Shown piece by piece: positions 58,868 through 64,000 of a DNA stretch of 64,000 nucleotides (position 1 is the first letter of the stretch; the number at the start of each line of letters is the position of its first letter). Where the stretch lies: the NCBI GenBank assembly GCA_963820415.1, contig CAWFZT010000010.1, forward strand, positions 44,039 to 108,038, read 5' to 3'. Position numbers and translations under genes: made by a program. The notes under the pieces were generated by a model, which was not told where the DNA came from, ran no database searches, and saw only the letters and a program-made list of their open reading frames with translations. This DNA comes from CAWFZT01 sp963820415. Lineage in GTDB: Bacteria > Chloroflexota > Anaerolineae > Anaerolineales > Anaerolineaceae.

Positions 58868-60895
58868 ATGACCAACTTTACAGGACAGGATATCGGCCGT
58901 TACAGGATCATCGAACCGCTCGGGCAGGGCGGCATGGCGGCGGTTTACCGCGCCTATGATACGCGTTTGGAATGCGAGGTGGCGGTCAAGTTTATCCGCA
59001 TGGAACAATTGCCGCCCGTTGAAGTAGAGAAGACGCTCAAACGCTTCGAACGTGAGGCTAAAGAAGTTGCCCGGCTTACCCATCCCAATATTGTCAAAGT
59101 GACCGATTACGGCGAATATAACGGCACACCTTACCTGGTGATGGTGTACCTGCCGGGCGGTACGCTCAAGGAGTTAGCTGGGGAACTGTGCCGTACGAAC
59201 AGGCGGTGCGGCTGCTGGCCCCGGTAGCGCGGGCGCTGGAGTATGCCCACGAAAAAAATCTCATTCACCGCGATATCAAGCCGGGCAATATTTTACTGAC
59301 AGACAAGGGTCAGCCGATGGTATCGGATTTCGGCATCGCTAAGATCCTGGGCCTGGAGGGCGGTAACACGCTGACCGGCACCAATGTAGCCATCGGTACG
59401 CCGGAATACATGGCGCCGGAGCAGTGGTTCAACCAGATCTCGACGCAAAGTGACATCTACTCGCTGGGGGTGGTGTTCTACGAGCTGGTTACGGGAAGCA
59501 AGCCTTACACGGCGGATACCCCGGCGGCGGTTTTTTTGAAACAATCCAACGACCCGCTGCCCCGCCCGCGCAGCTTTGTGCCTGGACTGCCCGAAGAAGT
59601 GGAAAAGGTGCTCTACAAGGCGCTGGCGAAGAAACCGGAGGAGCGTTACGCCAGCATGGGTGAGTTCGCTGCCGCGCTGGAAGGATTGGCCACCTCTTAC
59701 AGGCCGGTCCAGCCTTCACAGCCGGAGGTTTTCGAGCCGGTGATCATGCACCCGGAAGCGCCTGCGGCTGCCCCCAAACCGCCGGGACTGGAAATTCTAC
59801 AGACGGAAGAAACCAGACCGGGAATACCGGTCTCGCCGCCGGCTGCCAGCATGCCGCCGGCTGGCGTGGTTGAACCACCACCCGCAGACCGCGTCATTAT
59901 CCCGGTGGGCCTTCCGATAAAAACCGCTATCAGCGCGCCCTACCGTAAACCGGTGGGTATGGGCGGGGATTGGGGTAATTGTTCTGCTTGGGCTGGTGGC
60001 GCTGTTAGGCTGGGGGATCGGCAAGTATACCTTCAGTCTGGCAGTCGCGCAGACGGCACAGGCTCTGGCGGCGTTGCCGCCAACGGTTACTCCAGTGCCG
60101 CCTATGCCAACCATGCCCCCCGCACCAACACTCATGCCCACCCTTGGGATTGGCTCGACCCACGTTTCCCCCAAGGATAGTATGGTGATGGTATATGTCC
60201 CGGCGGGCAATTTCCTGATGGGCTCGGACAAGGCCAAAGATAGTATGGCGAATGACGATGAGCTGCCGCAGCACACCGTCTATCTGGATGCCTTCTGGAT
60301 CGACCAGACCGTAGTGACCAACGCCGAGTATGCCAGGTGTGTGGCGGGCGGTCAGTGTACTACTCCGCATGAAACTAGCTCGGCTACCCGCATTTCTTAT
60401 TATGGGGAGAGCCAGTATGCCAACTACCCGGTGATCTACGTGGACTGGAACCAGGCCCAGGCGTACTGCACCTGGGCCGGGCGGCGGTTGCCGTCGGAGG
60501 CTGAGTGGGAGAAGGCAGCGCGCGGCGTGGACGGGCGTATTTACCCGTGGGGCAACACTGCGCCGAACCAAAGCCTGCTGAACAACATTTCCAAAATAAG
60601 TGTAGGTGATACGGCCGCAGTTGGCAGCTATCTCTCCGGCGCCAGCCCATATGGGGCGCTGGATATGGCCGGTAACGTGTGGGAATGGGTGAACGACTGG
60701 TACCGAGATACCTATTATCAGCAGTCGCCGGCTCGCAATCCAACCGGGCCGCCAACAGGGTTCAATCGTGTGCTGCGCGGTGGCGCCTGGGACAATAATG
60801 ATGTGGACGTCAGCTCTTCTTACCGGGGCAGGCTCACAGCCGAGGGATGGTACAACAACCTCGGGTTTCGGTGTGCCGCTGGTACATCCCCGTAG
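58868..60895 (+). pseudogene. Ser/Thr kinase-FGE fusion, broken by two frameshifts
   Basis: Three frames together make one known architecture. Frame 1 (58868-about 59170): RYRIIEPLGQGGMAAVYRAY and AVKFIRME, kinase N-lobe. Frame 2 (about 59180-59950): HRDIKPGNILL, SDFGIAKILG, GTPEYMAPEQ, then a Pro-rich linker. Frame 3 (about 59970-60895): a transmembrane helix (GVIVLLGLVALLGWGIG), linker, and FGE-sulfatase domain (MVYVPAGNFLMGSD, AQAYCTWAGRRLPSEAEWEK, DMAGNVWEWVNDWY, VLRGGAWDNN). One base appears missing near 59175 and one extra near 59965. The copper-binding cysteines of true FGE are not visible, so the domain is probably a sensor. Confidence 0.85.
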
Positions 60896-61207
60896 GGGGC
60901 TCGCCTTAGCTCTGGTTTCTAGTATTTTGTTACATAATAATCGGTCGTTTTCTTTGACGTTATGCAAAAGCCATGCACCCGTGAAATTCGCCTTGTATCA
61001 TGGCATCACCCCCAACCGGATGTTCTCGCTCTATGGCAATTAACCAAACCCAGGTAAGACTGAACTGACTTCAACCCGATTGATCGGGTTTGGTGGGTCC
61101 CGATTTGGGAGCCAACGATTTCAATCGCTGGCGGGCTCTGGTAGGCACACACCCGCACCTATGTGATTACGTAGGCGGGAGCGACCCCCACTAAAAAAAA
61201 TTAATCC
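60896..61207. repeat. Spacer with REP-like hairpins
   Basis: 312 bp without a gene. AACCCGATTGATCGGGTT (61076-61093) and GCCAACGATTTCAATCGCTGGC-type hairpin (61112-61133, arms GCCA.CGAT and ATCG.TGGC) follow the kinase pseudogene. The second has the same layout as the array palindrome at 38.5 kb with a different core. Confidence 0.55.
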
Positions 61208-62257
61208 CTAATGGCAGGTTCCCTGGCCGGAATCTGATTTTATCCCGGGTTCATCGCCATCTTCGACAGGAATAAATTCCCATTCGTAGCTGGTGGGATG
61301 AAGGTTGAGCTTGATGATGCCATATTCCCCGGAAATTATCGCCTCACTATTGGGAATCTGTGGGCCCTTGGGGTCTTCCAAAATAGCGCCTCCGGTAGCT
61401 ACAATGATCTCCCGGATGCCGCGCTGCGGGTCTGGCTTGCCTTTCGGATCAAGCGGAGCAAAGCGTTCATAGTGGTGCTCATGACCGCTGATGACGAGTT
61501 CTGCGTCATCATCATATAAGTCCTGCCACAAAGGTCGCACCTGGGGATTGTCCACTGCCCCGGAAACGAACAGCGGCCTATGCATCACTGCCATGCTGCA
61601 TTTGGTTGGCCAGGCGGCCAGGTCTGCTTTCAGCCAGGTCTCCTGAGGCGAGCCAGGCTGGCATCCGCCAATTTCGTGGCATTCACTATTAAGCATAACG
61701 ATATGCCAGGCGCCCAGGTTGAAACTGTAATACCCCCCATGCGGGTCACCCGCAGCCTGGCCAAAGTATTGAAAATAGCCGTAAGCATTTTCGGTCATGT
61801 AGTCATGGTTGCCGGTTGCAGGATAGATGCGGTCTTTGAAGCGTCCCCAGGTTTTGGAAACGCAATCGCGATATTGGGCGGGTGTGCCTGTATTATTTGA
61901 GGTATCCCCGGCAGTGAAAATAGCTGCTCCAGGGAAACGATCAATTAACTGTGCGGTCTCCGCCGAAGCATCGCCGCCGCACGTGACAACATCACCGGCG
62001 CCTACCAGGACCGCATCTTCATCCACCAATGCAACCGGGGTCCTGGTCGGAAATGGGGCAAAAGTCGGGTAGGGGCTGGGCGATGGGGTAATTGTAGGAG
62101 TTCCGTAGATAACCCTTTTAATTGCGTAGACCATACTGCGGGGCATGAATTTATGCGCAACGACAAAACCGGCGCTCCCCAGAATCAGGATTATCAAACC
62201 AGGCACGATCCAAATCCGTGGGTTTTTTAAGTTGAGGCCGTTTTTAGTTTTCAGCAT
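61208..62257 (-). CDS. Exported metallophosphoesterase (purple-acid-phosphatase-like)
   Basis: 349 residues. Signal anchor at 13-35 (IWIVPGLIILILGSAGFVVA), Pro/Thr linker, then the calcineurin-like motifs: GAGDVVTCGG, TAGDTSNN, TGNHDYM, VMHRPLF and SGHEHHYERF, all metal ligands present. The first motif is GAGD with no following His. Probably a phosphomonoesterase or phosphodiesterase outside the membrane. Confidence 0.9.
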   Translation of the reverse strand: MLKTKNGLNLKNPRIWIVPGLIILILGSAGFVVAHKFMPRSMVYAIKRVIYGTPTITPSPSPYPTFAPFPTRTPVALVDEDAVLVGAGDVVTCGGDASAETAQLIDRFPGAAIFTAGDTSNNTGTPAQYRDCVSKTWGRFKDRIYPATGNHDYMTENAYGYFQYFGQAAGDPHGGYYSFNLGAWHIVMLNSECHEIGGCQPGSPQETWLKADLAAWPTKCSMAVMHRPLFVSGAVDNPQVRPLWQDLYDDDAELVISGHEHHYERFAPLDPKGKPDPQRGIREIIVATGGAILEDPKGPQIPNSEAIISGEYGIIKLNLHPTSYEWEFIPVEDGDEPGIKSDSGQGTCH

Positions 62258-62443
62258 GGCAACCTTTAAGATAGTTAGATTTTAATCTTGATCATCACCT
62301 GAGACTGTTGATATTTTGATGATCTGGATTCCCACTTTAGAAAAAGATTGTTGCAAATCCCTGAATACAACACAAAATAGCTTTGGAATTATATCAAATT
62401 TTAACCTCTGGTTAATAATAGGCTCAGTGGTGAATCTCTTTCT

Positions 62444-62794
62444 TTACACGGTTATGACGGAATCGGCCTGCCACATAGCAGTCATAATATCGGCCATGCC
62501 GCCCACGATGCCAACCCGCGTTTTGTCCCGCAGCCCGAAATAGTCCAGGCAGGTCTGGCACAGGATCAGGCGCACGCCCCTGGCTTCCAGCGCCCGCAGC
62601 TCCTCCAGCACCGGCGATCCTTCGCAGGCCAGCTTTACGCCCTCGGTGTAAAAGCAAATCGCCCGGGGCAGGTTGGGGTTCTGCTGGGTGAGGGTCAGGA
62701 AAGTTTTGGTGAGCTTATCCTGGAGCGGCTGCTCGCCGGTTATCCCCATGCCGTTATTTTTGAAGAGGATGACGATTGCCTTCGGGTTATCCAT
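62444..62794 (-). CDS. DsrE-family (YedF C-terminal-like) protein
   Basis: 116 residues from ATG 62794; the longer frame lacks a ribosome site. AIVILFKNNGMGITGEQPLQ, then CFYTEGVKLACEGSPVLEEL and GVRLILCQTCLDYFGL match the DsrE-like domain found after TusA in selenium/sulfur proteins. The Cys pair in LCQTCLDYF sits at the expected site. A sulfur-relay role is possible; no partner gene is visible. Confidence 0.82.
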   Translation of the reverse strand: MDNPKAIVILFKNNGMGITGEQPLQDKLTKTFLTLTQQNPNLPRAICFYTEGVKLACEGSPVLEELRALEARGVRLILCQTCLDYFGLRDKTRVGIVGGMADIMTAMWQADSVITV

Positions 62795-62933
62795 GCGTTC
62801 TTCTTTCTTTATGGTGATAGGTCGTGATTTACGGGAGTTATACTGCCTTCTGCCCCTCAATGCAACTGCGAAGGGCGACCCGCTTCAGCTCTACCTGGCG
62901 ACTGACGGATGAAGTCCTGCTCATGGGCCTTTC

Positions 62934-64000
62934 TTACGGTTTCGGGACACTCAGGTCATACAGGTACAGGGTTACACCGGTTGATTTAAAGGTCTGTATC
63001 CTTTTGCCGAGCCGGTTGAGATGGTCGACAAAGAAATTTCTTTCGTCGACTTTACATAATGAAAGCGGGCATTCATGGGAGAAAATAATCCACACACGCG
63101 CCCGCCCAATTAACTTATTGATATCTTTGAGGTACTTATCAGGCGCTCTGGGTGAAGAAATACCCACCACGTAATCGCGCCCGGAAATATTGTAAAAGGA
63201 CGAATAGTATTTGAATGCCGGCGCTGAGCCGTGATAAACGTAAATCAAATCCGTGCTTTGCCGGTTTTGACTCAGATAAGATAGGGCTGGCTTGATATCT
63301 TCTCGCAGATCAGGCTGGCGGACATTTTCTAACGCTTGCGAGGCTGATTGGTACAAAAATAAGAGTACCAGGAGCGCAGTAACCGAATAGGCCAGCCAGG
63401 GATAAATCCTGGATAGCAGCAGGCGGGTTCGTTCAACACCTTCTGCCATCAATAAAAATACGCTCGGGAGCAGGAATAAAATTAAACGTCCGGAGAAGGG
63501 GTATTTTTCGAGGCCAGAAGCGAAAAGGGTAAAGGCAAACGGGGCAATCAATACCAGCGCCCACTGCCACTTTCTCAGGCTGATCGAGACACAGCCTGCC
63601 AGGAGAACCAACCCGCCAATGCTCCTGATTATTCCTTTGGGTAAGCCTACCCAGTTATTGATTAAGTCAAACCAGGTATGCCTGAACCAGTTTATGTCGA
63701 TCCAGGGAGGGATTGGCATAAAGCCACCCGACCAATAATCATTAAGATAGGTGTTGGTAGCTAAGAACCGCAAGGAAACAAAATAAAGGATGGCAAAACT
63801 AACCAGCCAGGCTAAAAAAACGAGGCCCAACTGCCATAACCGGCCCCATTCCTTTTTAATCAGCGCGTCCAGGCTGAGGCTCAAACCGATGCCGGCCAAA
63901 ACAAATACAGTCGGATGGGACAGCCACATTCCCAGGGCGCCGGCGGCTGCCAGCCACAGGAACCTTCTTCTGGCCTGGGCAAGGTACCTGGAGAAAACGA
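62934..64000 (-). CDS. GT-C family membrane glycosyltransferase (5' part outside window)
   Basis: The frame continues through the window end (upstream residues read FLWLAAAGALG before MWLSHPTVFVLAG). Visible part: several transmembrane helices (LVFLAWLVSFAILYFVSLRF, ALVLIAPFAFTLFASGLEK, YSVTALLVLLFLYQSA), then a soluble C-terminal region with ISGRDYVVGISSPRAPDKYL. Layout is that of dolichyl-phosphate-mannose or arabinosyl-type GT39-like proteins. The catalytic first loop is outside the window, so activity cannot be judged. Confidence 0.75.
   Translation of the reverse strand, partial: VFSRYLAQARRRFLWLAAAGALGMWLSHPTVFVLAGIGLSLSLDALIKKEWGRLWQLGLVFLAWLVSFAILYFVSLRFLATNTYLNDYWSGGFMPIPPWIDINWFRHTWFDLINNWVGLPKGIIRSIGGLVLLAGCVSISLRKWQWALVLIAPFAFTLFASGLEKYPFSGRLILFLLPSVFLLMAEGVERTRLLLSRIYPWLAYSVTALLVLLFLYQSASQALENVRQPDLREDIKPALSYLSQNRQSTDLIYVYHGSAPAFKYYSSFYNISGRDYVVGISSPRAPDKYLKDINKLIGRARVWIIFSHECPLSLCKVDERNFFVDHLNRLGKRIQTFKSTGVTLYLYDLSVPKP

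Overview
The window looks like chromosomal DNA of an uncultured or poorly known Chloroflexota bacterium, most likely class Anaerolineae. The evidence is circumstantial: GC-rich genes of Anaerolineae type (DUF5054 and GH38 mannosidases, twin DUF2723 GT-C proteins, a kinase-FGE fusion, a DinB protein, PC4-like and LON-domain proteins) and many dispersed palindromic repeats. No rRNA or tRNA gene was recognised. Several genes carry single-base indels, so part of the right half is either decaying or contains sequencing errors.

Layout. (1) 1-1023: partial AAA ATPase, then a spacer with two MITE-like repeats. (2) 1.5-13 kb: a carbohydrate locus with a methyltransferase and nagB (+), then on the minus strand a GH99-like lipoprotein, DUF5054 protein, GH38 alpha-mannosidase, uxaC and a CE7 esterase. 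(3) 13.1-15.9 kb: a YkvA-like protein, a lipoprotein and a compact partition cassette (ParA plus a ribbon-helix-helix-like protein). The cassette has nine 12-bp iterons downstream and five GGGTCGCC boxes upstream. (4) 16-21 kb: an ApbE/ferric-reductase-like operon divergent from an OmpR-type two-component system. (5) 21-26.8 kb: a plasmid-like replicon with ParB and ParA on one side, and ExeA-like ATPase, small protein, HNH protein, antirepressor-like protein and a DnaA-domain-I/winged-helix initiator candidate on the other. (6) 26.8-36.6 kb: housekeeping and membrane genes, including an MFS pump with a clear promoter and operator, a LysM-M23 peptidase, a tandem PC4 protein and two DUF2723 genes, one of them broken. 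(7) 36.7-39.6 kb: a complete IS3-family element, a frameshifted Y1/RAYT-like transposase and a 206-bp tandem array of REP-like palindromes. (8) 39.6-48.3 kb: trehalose synthase-like GH13, aconitase (frameshifted), isocitrate dehydrogenase, a TIM-barrel isomerase (frameshifted), nitroreductase and a toxin-antitoxin pair. (9) 48.6-58.5 kb: an AT-rich island with three co-directional genes of unrecognised combined function. The third encodes a 1850-residue fusion of winged helix, DEDDh exonuclease, XPD/DinG helicase and RecQ helicase. (10) 58.5-64 kb: a kinase-FGE gene broken twice, a metallophosphoesterase, a DsrE-like protein and a partial GT-C protein.

The best candidates for an undescribed system are the AT-rich three-gene cassette (49016-58466) and the two neighbouring partition/replication modules (14361-15925 and 21007-26820).
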